Of a DNA stretch of 22,197 bases, positions 8,765 through 16,470 are shown piece by piece. The notes beneath the pieces were generated by a model. That model saw only the letters and a program-made list of their open reading frames with translations, ran no database searches and was not told the DNA's origin. The number at the start of each line of letters is the position of its first letter. The first letter of the stretch is position 1. A program made the position numbers and the translations under genes. Source of the DNA: Prorocentrum cordatum (lineage: Eukaryota > Sar > Dinophyceae > Prorocentrales > Prorocentraceae); contig CAUYUJ010006295.1 of assembly GCA_963575745.1 (NCBI GenBank), positions 32,501 to 54,697 of the forward strand. The letters run 5' to 3'.

Positions 8765-9244
8765 CTATCGCTTCCTTCCGGACGAGCTGGCCGCGCTGGG
8801 CGGTTGCTTCATGCCGGCGTCCTCGATGGCCTGCCAGTCCTCTGGCTGCAACTTGATGGCGGGGTGGCCCGCGGCGCTCGCGGTGAGCTTCTGGGCGGCG
8901 TTCCCGATGCGGATCTGGCCCTTCCAGAGAGAAATGTCGATCTTGGAAGGCTGGATGAAGTCGCGGCCGATGAGCAGGCCCAGCGCGGGGCTGTCCACGA
9001 CGCTGAACACGATGCGACTGGCCTGGCCGCACAGCACAAGCGGCGCGGTGCCGCGCAGCTTGCTTGGGAGAGCACCTCCGTTGCCGAACCTGTAGACCTC
9101 GTCCTCCGGCTCCTCGAGGATCTGGCTGGCAAGCCCCATCCTCATGAGGATGTCCTTGTAGTTGTCGCACCACTTCTTGCCCGAGACGCAGAAAAAGGCA
9201 GGCGGCGCCGACCACGCCGACGCCTTCGCCCACGGGCTTGTCAC
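8765..9244 (-). CDS. Retropepsin-like aspartic protease region, damaged
   Basis: Would cut the polyprotein during particle maturation. The frame carries SGKKWCDNYKDIL, DEVYRFGNGGALPSK, then LCGQASRIVFSVVDSPALG, LLIGRDFI and SLWKGQIRIG, which follow the pattern of the copia-type protease of algae. The active-site Asp-Thr/Ser-Gly is not present. Just upstream, in the Gag frame, VVGAACLF lies where a DTAC-like motif would fall, and the two frames join across a run of five T on the coding strand (9193-9197). A one-base length change there explains the break. The frame ends at TAG 8765-8767, but the same frame continues through to integrase. The Met at 9244 is not a believable start. Confidence 0.6.
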   Translation of the reverse strand: MTSPWAKASAWSAPPAFFCVSGKKWCDNYKDILMRMGLASQILEEPEDEVYRFGNGGALPSKLRGTAPLVLCGQASRIVFSVVDSPALGLLIGRDFIQPSKIDISLWKGQIRIGNAAQKLTASAAGHPAIKLQPEDWQAIEDAGMKQPPSAASSSGRKR

Positions 9245-10561
9245 TGCCGATCGCGACGTTCACGTTCGGCAGGTGGTGGATGAGCCGCTCCGAGACGCAA
9301 GCCTCTGGGGGCGGCGCGACTGGCCCCTGCGGGTGCAGGGCGATCTCCTCGTCCGCGAACTGGACCTGCTCGGCGATGCGCGCCTGGCGCTGAGGACGGC
9401 CTCCGCGACCCCCTCGCCCACCGCCCTTTGACTCGCTGTCCTTGGGCGCGAACTTGCGAGCACCTGGCGCAGGACACTCCTTGCCCCCTGTCCTGTGTCT
9501 GGTCTCGCCGCAGCCCCAGAAAGAAATGTTCCTCTCGCGCTGGTCGACCCGGCTTTGTAGCTTGGTCGGGCGGCGGGGCGGTGCGGACTTCTCCTTGCCG
9601 CGGCCCTCGAGGGCTTCCAGGGCCGATCTGACGGTGGCCATGGCCTCGAGAATAACGGCAAGTTCCGCTGCGGCAGCTTCGACCTCGGCAGAGTCGTCGC
9701 CGTCGAACAGCTCGGAGATGCCCACGTTGGAGGACTCGAGCTCGGCGCTGAAAGCCTCGAGCTCCTGGCGAACGATGTCCTGGACGTCGGCCTCGTCCTC
9801 GTCGCCCTCCTCTTGCTCTTCGTCGTTCTCGTCGCCCGGTTCGTCGACGACGTTGGTAGAGCGCCCCCCGCGGCTGGAGGAGACGCTGCTGCGCCAGCCG
9901 CCTAGCGAGCGCGACTGGTTGGCCCAGGACCTCGGCGGGGGAGCGCGGCGCTCCGACGCATGGATGTCCGGGAACATCCTGACCAGCAGCCCGCGGATAC
10001 GATGGCAGCCGCAGTGCCCGTCAGGCAAGTTGCCCACGACGCGCTCGCGGCGCTCTGCCGCGAGCCCAGCCTTGCGCAGCAGGAACCATCCCGCCACGTC
10101 GTCCAGCGCGTTGAGGTCCACCTCGTTCTCGCGCAGCTGCTGCAGTCCAGTCTCGAAACGGATGAGCCAGTCCGTTCTGCGTTCACCTCGTCGTCGGCGA
10201 TGTCGAGTCGACTCGAAGAACTTCTCGAGGGCCTCGCCCTTCTGCACGGGCTTCTGCTGACCCAAGCTAGCCCCCAGGTGCTGTAGCACATTCTCGACGC
10301 CGACCTGGTTCCTATTGCGTTTCCTGTCATCGGGGTCTTCGATGTCCGCCGCGGCTGCTGGATGCAGCTGCGCCTCCGTCATATTAAGTGCTGTACCTCG
10401 GGCCGTCCCGCTGAGCTTCAGCACGAACTTCGATGCGACACTGTGCGCCACGGCGAGGTTCTCACTGAGCTTCCAAAGCTTAACCTCCTGCGTGTATCTC
10501 TCCACTTTGATGGATCGCCATTCCAAGTAGGGATGACGCTGCAAGCATAGTTGTCTGTCAT
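9195..10561 (-). pseudogene. gag: Gag capsid-nucleocapsid polyprotein, frameshifted
   Basis: Gag builds the virus-like particle and binds the RNA. The N-terminus is MTDNYACSVIPTWNGDPSKW (ATG at 10559-10561). One base change near 10497 moves the reading to the next frame, which gives RYTQEVKLWKLSENLAVA, then FVLKLSGTARGTALNM, a helical body with IRFETGLQQLRENEVDLNAL, and a highly acidic spacer (EDEADVQDIVRQELEAF). The nucleocapsid has FWGCGETRHRTGGKECP, a zinc knuckle whose first Cys is replaced by Phe and whose last spacing is six. An Arg/Gly-rich stretch follows. The frame fails at the T5 run at 9193-9197 before protease, after which the Gag frame reads out of phase to 8676. It has no separate stop before Pol, so Gag and Pol were probably one product. 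Confidence 0.78.
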
Positions 10562-10569
10562 TTTGTCGC

Positions 10570-11062
10570 AGATGAAAGAGTAAGCCACGTCGCTGACACT
10601 GGCGTCGAAGGAGAAGTAGCTGGCTTCGCTGACACCGTTGTCGGAGAAGTAGATGGCGTCGCTGACACCGTCGTAGGAGAAGCAGCTGTCGTTGAAAGCG
10701 TAGTCGCTAGCGTCGCTGACACTGGCGTAGGAGAAGTAGCTGGCGTTGAAGACGTAGTAGTCGCTAGCGTCGCTGACACTGGCGTAGGAGAAGTAGGCGT
10801 TGATGCTGGCGTCGCTGACGCTGGCGTTGGAGAAATAGGCGCAGTAGTCGTTGATGCTGGCGTCGCTGACGCTGGCGTTGGGGAAGTAGGCGAAGTAGGC
10901 GTTGATGTCGGCGTCGCTGACGCTGGCGCTGGAGAAGTAGGCGTTGATGTCGGCGTCGCTGACGCTGAAGGCGTAGGTGCTGGCGTCGCTGACGCTGGCG
11001 TTGGAGTTGGCAGGGTAAGCGTAGGTGCTGGCGTCGCTGACGCTGGCGTAGGCGCTGAGCAA
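10570..11062 (-). repeat. SVSDA-coding tandem repeat in the retrotransposon leader
   Basis: On the given strand the core CGCTGAC recurs at 10591, 10627, 10660, 10714, 10771, 10813, 10864, 10915, 10957, 10987 and 11035. In the Gag frame it reads ASVSDAS, separated by short Tyr/Phe/Asn-rich pieces (NAYFS, YVFNAS). The frame is open from an ATG at 11062 straight into the Gag start at 10561, so these may be an N-terminal extension of Gag or an untranslated leader. A second frame (ATG 11172, TAG-free to 10558) is also open through the repeat and gives Ser/Ala/Thr/Pro repeats. Confidence 0.75.
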
Positions 11063-11159
11063 CAGCGCGAGGAAGCCGCTGGGCTTCGATTCCGTGGTTC
11101 GCGACGGCTTCGTCGTGGCGGAATATGAAGTGGCGCGCAGCGCCAGGCAGCTGAGACTC

Positions 11160-11171
11160 GCTCCGCTACCA
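11160..11171 (-). other. Primer binding site, initiator tRNA-Met type
   Basis: On the coding strand TGGTAGCGGAGC starts one base after the 5' LTR. It would pair with a tRNA ending GCTCCGCTACCA. The implied acceptor stem AGCGGAG has the A1:U72 pair typical of eukaryotic initiator tRNA-Met and differs at one position from the animal version (AGCAGAG). Initiator tRNA-Met is the usual primer of Ty1/copia elements. Confidence 0.75.
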
Positions 11172-11172
11172 C

Positions 11173-11374
11173 TGTGCTATGGAGAATGATCGCTGATCGT
11201 TCCTGTTCGAGCGTCGAACAGGAGTCTCTAGGCCAAGGGCCCTAAATGTTTTGAAACCAATACGGCCGCAGGAGATAAGGGTGAGAGCAAGCAACCGCAG
11301 CAGCAATCTCTCTGGAGCGAGCGGAAGCGAGGCGGAAGCGGGGATTAGGAGCGAGGGAACCGCTAGGAATCACA
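11173..11374 (-). repeat. 5' LTR (right end), 202 bp
   Basis: Begins TGTGC and ends TCACA on the given strand and matches the left LTR at about 191 of 202 positions plus one 2-base gap. It is the upstream LTR for leftward transcription and should hold the promoter. I cannot point to a convincing TATA or initiator. Confidence 0.93.
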
Positions 11375-11379
11375 CTAGG
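11375..11379. repeat. Target site duplication, right (CTAGG)
   Basis: Exact copy of the left duplication at 2278-2282. It is followed by AGGCCT, which completes the right arm of the palindrome that the element entered. Confidence 0.9.
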
Positions 11380-12504
11380 AGGCCTAGAGAGGGGAGGTGG
11401 CGCTATTTGTTCTGAGTCTCCTGGCAGCTTCCTGGATTGCTTTGATCCCAGACCCCCTCGCGTCGTGAAAAGAACACGACGGGAGGTTTGTCGCTCTTTT
11501 CGGCCTCTGGGGGCCCTTGCCGGGCCTCGGGACCGTCAGAACACGACTCGGGATGGGAAACTGGTCCCGGGGAAGGGGTTCGACGTTGTGAAAATATCAA
11601 GACGTCGAGGGTCTGGGATATAGGAAGCCCTCAGGCGTGCCCTTCGCGCACCCGAACCGTAGTCTTGAGTGACCCCCACGTTTCCACAGAGCACAGGCCC
11701 CGTACGGGCCAGGGCCTGGGAACTGTGGGATGCCTTCAGGCGGGCGATCTGCGCGCGCAGAACGCACTCCTGACGGTTTCCCATGATTCATCTCTCAAGG
11801 CCTGGAACCCCATCTCTCGGGGCGATCTCCCATTTGGGGGATGGGCGCGGCCTGAGGAGGGAATCAGCGGCCAGCCTGGGTGGGGAAGTGAAAGGGGGCG
11901 GGCCTTCTCAGAAGGCTCGGAAGTCCCTGGCCTTCTGAAAAAATGTCTGAGCCTTCCCCGAAGACGCAAGAAAAGGGCTGGCCTTCTACTGAGGAGGGGA
12001 AGGCTCAGGCAACTTCTCAGAAGGCGCGAGGGCCTCTGAGAAGCCTCGTCGCCTTCTGAGGAGGCCTCCTCCCTCTCACGCCCCGCCCCCGCTCGCCACC
12101 GAGGATGACGAGGACGGCAACGAGGGCGAGGGCGAGGAGGGCGGGAGGGGGGCGGAGCGGGCGGCGCGCCCTCGCTCCGAGAGCAGCGCGTACTCGGGGG
12201 CCAGGCCGGAGTTGGTGGACGTCCTCGCGGGCGGGCGGGGGCCCTCCAGCGTCATTACGGCAGGTTCCTGCGGCGTCGGCGCACGCCAAGGTTTGTGACA
12301 CCGCGCTGATCGTCCAGACGTGAATCGATCGCGGCCCCGATCGCTCGAGATCAAGTTCCGTCTGGTCCAGTGGCGTCAACGTGTCCCTCGGTGCTGCCGA
12401 GCCGCAGAATCCAACCCTGGACGCCTTCGCCGACGTCGCCGGCGCGCCGACGCCGCATGAACCTACCCTGCGGGCTTCACGACTTCTGCTGTCCCTCGAC
12501 TCGC
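11380..12504. other. Gene-free flank with short inverted repeats
   Basis: About 1.1 kb in which I recognise no gene. A 183-codon plus-strand frame (11488-12039) and a 208-codon minus-strand frame (12017-12643) are Arg/Ser/Pro-rich without domains. The visible structure is a cluster of CCTTCT/AGAAGG motifs at 11903-12070. Introns could hide a gene here; nothing in the sequence argues for one. Confidence 0.5.
11903..12070. repeat. Cluster of CCTTCT-AGAAGG inverted motifs
   Basis: CCTTCTCAGAAGG at 11903-11915 is a hyphenated palindrome. CTTCTCAGAAG recurs at 12013-12023, and single arms (GGCCTTCTGA, CCTCTGAGAAG, CCTTCTGAGGAGGCC) occur between and after them. At least five related motifs lie within about 170 bases. 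Confidence 0.6.
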
Positions 12505-12644
12505 GCTGGAAGTCCGCGGTTTGCTCGAGGCTTCCCTGGAGATCCCTGGGTTTACCTCGAACTGCCTGGACTTCCTTCGATGTGTCTGGATTTACCTCGA
12601 TCCATCTGGATTCACCACGACGTATCTGGCTTGATCCCCGCAAG
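12505..12644. repeat. 20-bp period repeat, about five clear units
   Basis: CTGG-led units begin at 12545, 12565, 12585, 12605 and 12625, exactly 20 bases apart, with the pattern TCTGGATTTACCTCGATCCA and substitutions. Two weaker units may precede them, from 12505. There is no sign of coding: 20 is not a multiple of three. Confidence 0.65.
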
Positions 12645-13000
12645 TCGATTGGCGAAAAGTCGCCAAGCCCTTAAGGACAACTGACCCCCCCCCCCCCAAA
12701 AAAAAACTGCTCTATCGTAAATCTCGCGTCTGCCAAGACCTCCGACGTCTTGGCAAAAAACAAGGCGCGGGCGTTAGGCGTTTCTCGGCTCCAGGACCGC
12801 CAACAACTGGTCAGGATGAAAACCTAGCCCCTGGGAAGCAGTCGGGACTCACTGCCCCCCCCGAGAAGAAATTACCCGTACTCGACCCCTTCTCCACGCG
12901 AGAATATTTGCAAGAACGCTCCAGACGAAAAAACACATCGCAAGAAATGCACGATATGCGCTGCCCTGCCCTCACCTCCTCCGTGCCTCCCACAAGCATA
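12645..13000. other. Spacer with C9/A9 runs and one hairpin, no gene
   Basis: Contains adjoining runs of C and A near 12686-12706 and an inverted repeat, GCCAAGAC (12732-12739) with GTCTTGGC (12747-12754), around a 7-base loop and followed by six A. I see no gene. The shape resembles a bacterial terminator, but the context is eukaryotic. Confidence 0.5.
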
Positions 13001-14690
13001 CGAAAGCGTCAAGTTGCGCCCTTCGTAGCCTCCCAGGGGGCCGCGAGGTCTCGTCTGGATCTTCGTGGTCCCCCTATTCCGCTGGACCTCTCAGGAGCTA
13101 ACGAAGGTGGCGACAGTTGCAAAGTTCGCTGCATCCCAAGGAGCAGCGAGGTCTCAAATGCGTGCGCGCGGCCCCCCGACTCCGCTGGACCTCCCGCGAG
13201 CCCACGAAAACGGCGCCAGCTGCGCAGTTCACAATCACCCAGGGAGCAGCGAAGCATCGGCTGGGTGCGCGTGGCCCCCGACTCCGCCGGACCTCCCAGG
13301 AACCCCCACGAGCGACGGTTGCGCAGGTCGCAGCCACCCAAGGAGCAGCGAGGTCTCGTCTGGGTGCGCGTGGTCCCCCTATTCCGCTGGACCTCCCAGG
13401 AGCCCACGAGAGCGGCGACGGTTGCAACGTTCGCAGCCACCCAGGGAGCATCGAGGTCTCGTCTGGGTGCGAGCAGTTCCCTACTCCGCCGTGTCTCCCA
13501 CGATCCCATGACTGTGGTGACAATTGCACAATTCACAGCCACAGGGAGCACCGAAGTCTCGTCCAGGTGCGCGTGGCCCCCCCCCTTGGACCCCCAGGGG
13601 ATCACGGAACTGGCGACAATGGCACAGTTTGCAGCCGCCCGAGGAGCTGCGAGGTCCCGTCTGGGTGCGCGTATTCCCCTACTCCACCGTGCCTCCAGCG
13701 AGTCCACGAAAGCGGCGACGAATGTGCAGTTTGCAACCCCAAAGAAGCAGCGAAGCCTCCACTGAGTGCGCGTGGCCCCCGAACAGGCCGTGCTTCCCAG
13801 GAGTACACGAAAGTGGTGACACTGGAGAACTTCGCAGCCCCCCAGGGAGCAGCGAGGTCTCGTCTGGGAGCGCGTGGCCCCCGATTCCGCTGGACCTCCC
13901 AGGAGCCAACGGAAGTGGCGCCACTTGCTCAGTTCGCAGCCACCCAGGGAGCAGCGAAGTCTCGGCCGGGTGCGCGTGGCACCCGATCCTGCCGTGCCTC
14001 CCAGGAGCTCACGAGAGCGGCGACAATTGCGCAGTGCACAGACACCCAGGGAGCAGCGAGGATTTTGCTGGGTGCGCGTGGCCCCCGACTCCGCTGGACC
14101 TCCCAGGAGCCCACGAAAGCGGCGACAATTGCGCAATTCGCAGTCACCCAAGGAGCAACGAAGTCTCGGCCGGGTGCGCGTGGCCCCCGACTCAACTGGA
14201 CCTCCCAGGAGCCCACAAACGTGGCGACAATTGCGCAGTTCGCAACCACCCAAGTAGCAGCGAGGTCTCGGCTGGGTCCGCGATTCCGCCGTGTTTCCCA
14301 GGAACCCACGAGAGCGGCGACGGTTGCGCAGTTCGCAGCAACCCAGGGAGCTGCGAGGTCTCGGCTGAGTGGGCGTACCCCTCTCTTCCGATGGACCTCC
14401 CAGGAGCCCACGAAAGCGGCGACAGCTGCAACGTTCGCAGCCACCCAGGGAGCAGCGAGGTCTCGTCTGGGTGCGAGTAATTCCCTAATCCGTCGTGTCT
14501 CCCACGATCCCACGAAACTGGTGACAAGTGCACAATTCACGACCAGCCAGGGAGCAGCGAAGTCTCGTCTTAACACGCGTGGCCCCCCGTTAAACCCCCG
14601 AGGGGATCACGGAACTGGCGACACTGGCGCAGTTTGCAACCGCCTAAGGAACTGCGAGGTCCCGGCTGGGTGCGCGCAACCGCATGCCGA
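13000..14690. repeat. ~102-bp satellite, block 1 (about 16 units)
   Basis: The unit core reads CCCACGAAAGCGGCGACAAT then TGCGCAGTTCGCAGCCACCC, AGGGAGCAGCGAGGTCTCG and CTCCGCTGGACCTCCCAGG. The GGCGAC mark recurs 16 times between 13111 and 14619, with hand-counted steps of 103, 99, 103, 102, 96, 102, 101, 102, 102, 102, 102, 93, 102, 102 and 97. Because the usual step is divisible by three and the unit has few stops, long frames open on both strands (579 codons at 13117-14856, 414 on the minus strand). One frame gives a 34-residue repeat (SQEPTKAATIAQFA...GAARSRLGARG). I do not claim a protein. Confidence 0.92.
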
Positions 14691-14851
14691 TGATAATAAA
14701 GGGACCCCCCCCCTTCAGTGTTTAGAGTTGATTATCGTCGCCCTATACAAAATTCAAATTGGGCGGCGAGCGCTGAGGCCGAACTTCATTATCACCTCGA
14801 AACGCTATGTTGAGATAGCAACATCAAGCGATGTTGCTATCCCCGCGCGCG
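14691..14851. other. Junction segment with a perfect 12-bp hairpin
   Basis: Between the satellite and the 237-bp repeats. GATAGCAACATC at 14814-14825 is followed by AAGC and then the exact reverse complement at 14830-14841. A C10 run lies near 14706. No gene is seen. Confidence 0.7.
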
Positions 14852-15545
14852 CCTGAACTTTTTTTATCTCTGGGGTTGATTATCCATGGAAAGGGGAGCA
14901 CATCAGCTACCCTACATGAGCACTTAAAAAATCAATGTTCATAAAGCGCTTGTAAATTAAAACTGATAGATGTGTAACTTTCCATTTTTTACGTTATTCT
15001 TCTCTTATTATTATTATATTATTATTATCTTCCTATTGTTCTTCTACTTTCCTCTTCTTCTTTTATATTTCTATCTGTCCTCACGCTCGCCTGAACTTTT
15101 TTATCCCTGGGGTTGATTATCCATGGAAAATGAAGCACATGAGCTACCCTACACGAGCACTTAAAAAAATCAATGTTCATAAAGCGTTTGTAAATTAAAA
15201 TTGATAGATTTGGAACTTTGGATTTGTCCTTTCTTCGTCCTCTTCTTATTATCCTCTTCTTCTTCTTTCTTATTATTCTTCTACTGTATTCTTCTTCTTG
15301 TATATTTCTCGCTGTCCCCACGCTCGCCTGAACTTTTTTTATCTCTGGGGTTGATTACCCATGGAAATTGAGGCACATGAGCTACCCTACACGAGCACTT
15401 ACAAAAAACACTTGTCATAAAGCGTTTGTAAATAAAATATAATAGATTTGAAACTCGATATTTGTTCTTCTCTTCGTCCTTCTCCTCCTCCTATCATTTC
15501 TTTTATTTTATTCGTTATTATTTTTATTTTTCTTTTTTATATACA
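14852..15545. repeat. Three tandem copies of a ~237-bp unit
   Basis: Copies start at CCTGAACTTTTTT at 14852, 15090 and 15327. Each has a conserved part of about 140 bases (TCTCTGGGGTTGATTATCCA, CATGAGCTACCCTACACGAG, CATAAAGCGTTTGTAAAT) and then 70-90 bases of CTT/TTA/TCC microsatellite ending in CACGCTCGC. The conserved parts are close to identical, while the microsatellite tails differ. No coding potential is seen. Confidence 0.9.
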
Positions 15546-15755
15546 GCTTCCTCCATTCCAGCGAGATAAGCCATTGTTGAGGATATTTCTATGAAAACTA
15601 AACGCCAAGGATGTCTCAAAACGTGCTCGGCTTGGTCTCCTCTTGATCATCTCTACTTCGAGATTATGCTGAGGTCTGCTGGGCTACTTTTATTATCTCT
15701 CCCTGAACCCCGAACTTTATTATCCCCTAGTGTTTATTCTCACGGGCATGAGGTT
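15546..15755. other. Unique spacer between repeat blocks
   Basis: No gene or RNA recognised. The motif CCGAACTTTATTATCCCCTAG near 15708 weakly resembles the start of the 237-bp unit. Confidence 0.4.
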
Positions 15756-16270
15756 ACTCCCCTACTCCGCGGTGCCTCGCAGAAGCCAACGAAAGGGACG
15801 ACAATTGCGCAATTCGCAGCCACCCGAGGAGCTGCGAGGTCCCGTCTGAGTGCTCGTACTCCCCTACTCCGCCGTGCCTCCCAGAAGCCCACGAGAGCGG
15901 CGACAGTTACAACGTTCGCAACCACCCAGGGAACTGCGAGGCCTCGACTGGGTGCGCGCACTCCCCGAGTCCGCCGTGCCTCCCAAGAGCCCACGAGAGT
16001 GGGGACAATTGCGCGGTTCGCAGCCGCCCAGGTAGCAACGAGGTCTCGTCTGGCCGTGCTCCCCGTCTATCCCAGCGTACTCCCCGACTCCGCCGTGCTT
16101 CCCACGAGCCCACAAAAGTGGCGACTGCTGCGCAGATCGAGGTCCCCCATGAAGCTGCGCGGTCTCAGCTGGATCCGTTTACTCTCCCCGTCTCCGCTGT
16201 GCCTCCAAGAGCCTACGACAGTGGCGACAGTTGCGCAGTTCGCTGCCCCCCCCCAGGGAGCAGCGCGGAA
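15756..16270. repeat. ~102-bp satellite, block 2 (five units)
   Basis: The same family as at 13000-14690. GGCGAC-type marks lie at 15799, 15901, 16003, 16122 and 16225, with steps of 102, 102, 119 and 103. The 333-codon plus-strand frame from 15591 repeats the same SQKPTRAATV...QGAARSRL pattern, so its openness comes from the satellite. Confidence 0.9.
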
Positions 16271-16310
16271 GGAGGCAGGAGGAGTAGGCAGGAAGAGGAG
16301 GCGTGCGGGA

Positions 16311-16470
16311 GAAGGTGCGCGACCGCAATGCTCATTCAAAACGACAGCACAACGCAAGAGGGTTGGGACTAAGCAGGAGGCAGGAGGCAGAATGGAGGCG
16401 GAGGGGGCGGGGGTCGCGACCGCAGTGATCTATTCAAAGCGAGAGCCCGACACAGGAGAGTTGGGGAAGG
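16311..16470. repeat. Imperfect ~50-bp direct duplication
   Basis: CGCGACCGCAATGCTCATTC followed by AAAACGACAGC and GAGGGTTGGG (about 16316-16368) is matched by CGCGACCGCAGTGATCTATTC-type sequence with GAGAGTTGGGG (about 16412-16467), roughly 95 bases later. Purine-rich GGAGGC runs lie between. The flanking sequence up to 16870 holds no recognisable gene. Confidence 0.55.

Larger units (their letters stand above)
2283..11374 (-). mobile_element. Ty1/copia LTR retrotransposon, degenerate full-length copy
   Basis: A 9,092-bp element with two direct LTRs, 5-bp target duplications, a primer binding site next to the right LTR and a polypurine tract next to the left LTR, so it is transcribed leftward. 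The domain order Gag, protease, integrase, reverse transcriptase, RNase H (integrase before RT) is diagnostic of Ty1/copia. The polyprotein is broken by frame changes near 10497, 9195, 6745, 6460, between about 6330 and 6400, and near 3962, and by in-frame TAG at 8765, 6664 and 5869. The two LTRs differ at about 11 of 202 positions plus a 2-base gap, so it is not a recent insertion. The host is probably a dinoflagellate. Confidence 0.95.

Noticed and set aside
9442-10260. Plus-strand 272-codon Ser/Arg-rich frame opposite Gag
   Set aside because: It is the antisense shadow of Gag in GC-rich DNA, with low complexity and no family resemblance.
11488-12039. Plus-strand 183-codon frame right of the retrotransposon
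   Set aside because: No domain, Arg/Ser/Gly-rich, and it overlaps equally open frames on the other strand; nothing supports coding.
12732-12760. Hairpin followed by A run, like a rho-independent terminator
   Set aside because: The stem is only 8 bp, the context is eukaryotic and no gene ends there. It is kept only as a structural note.
13009-14253. Minus-strand 414-codon frame over the 102-bp satellite
   Set aside because: The satellite unit lacks stops in several frames on both strands; the repeat alone explains the length.
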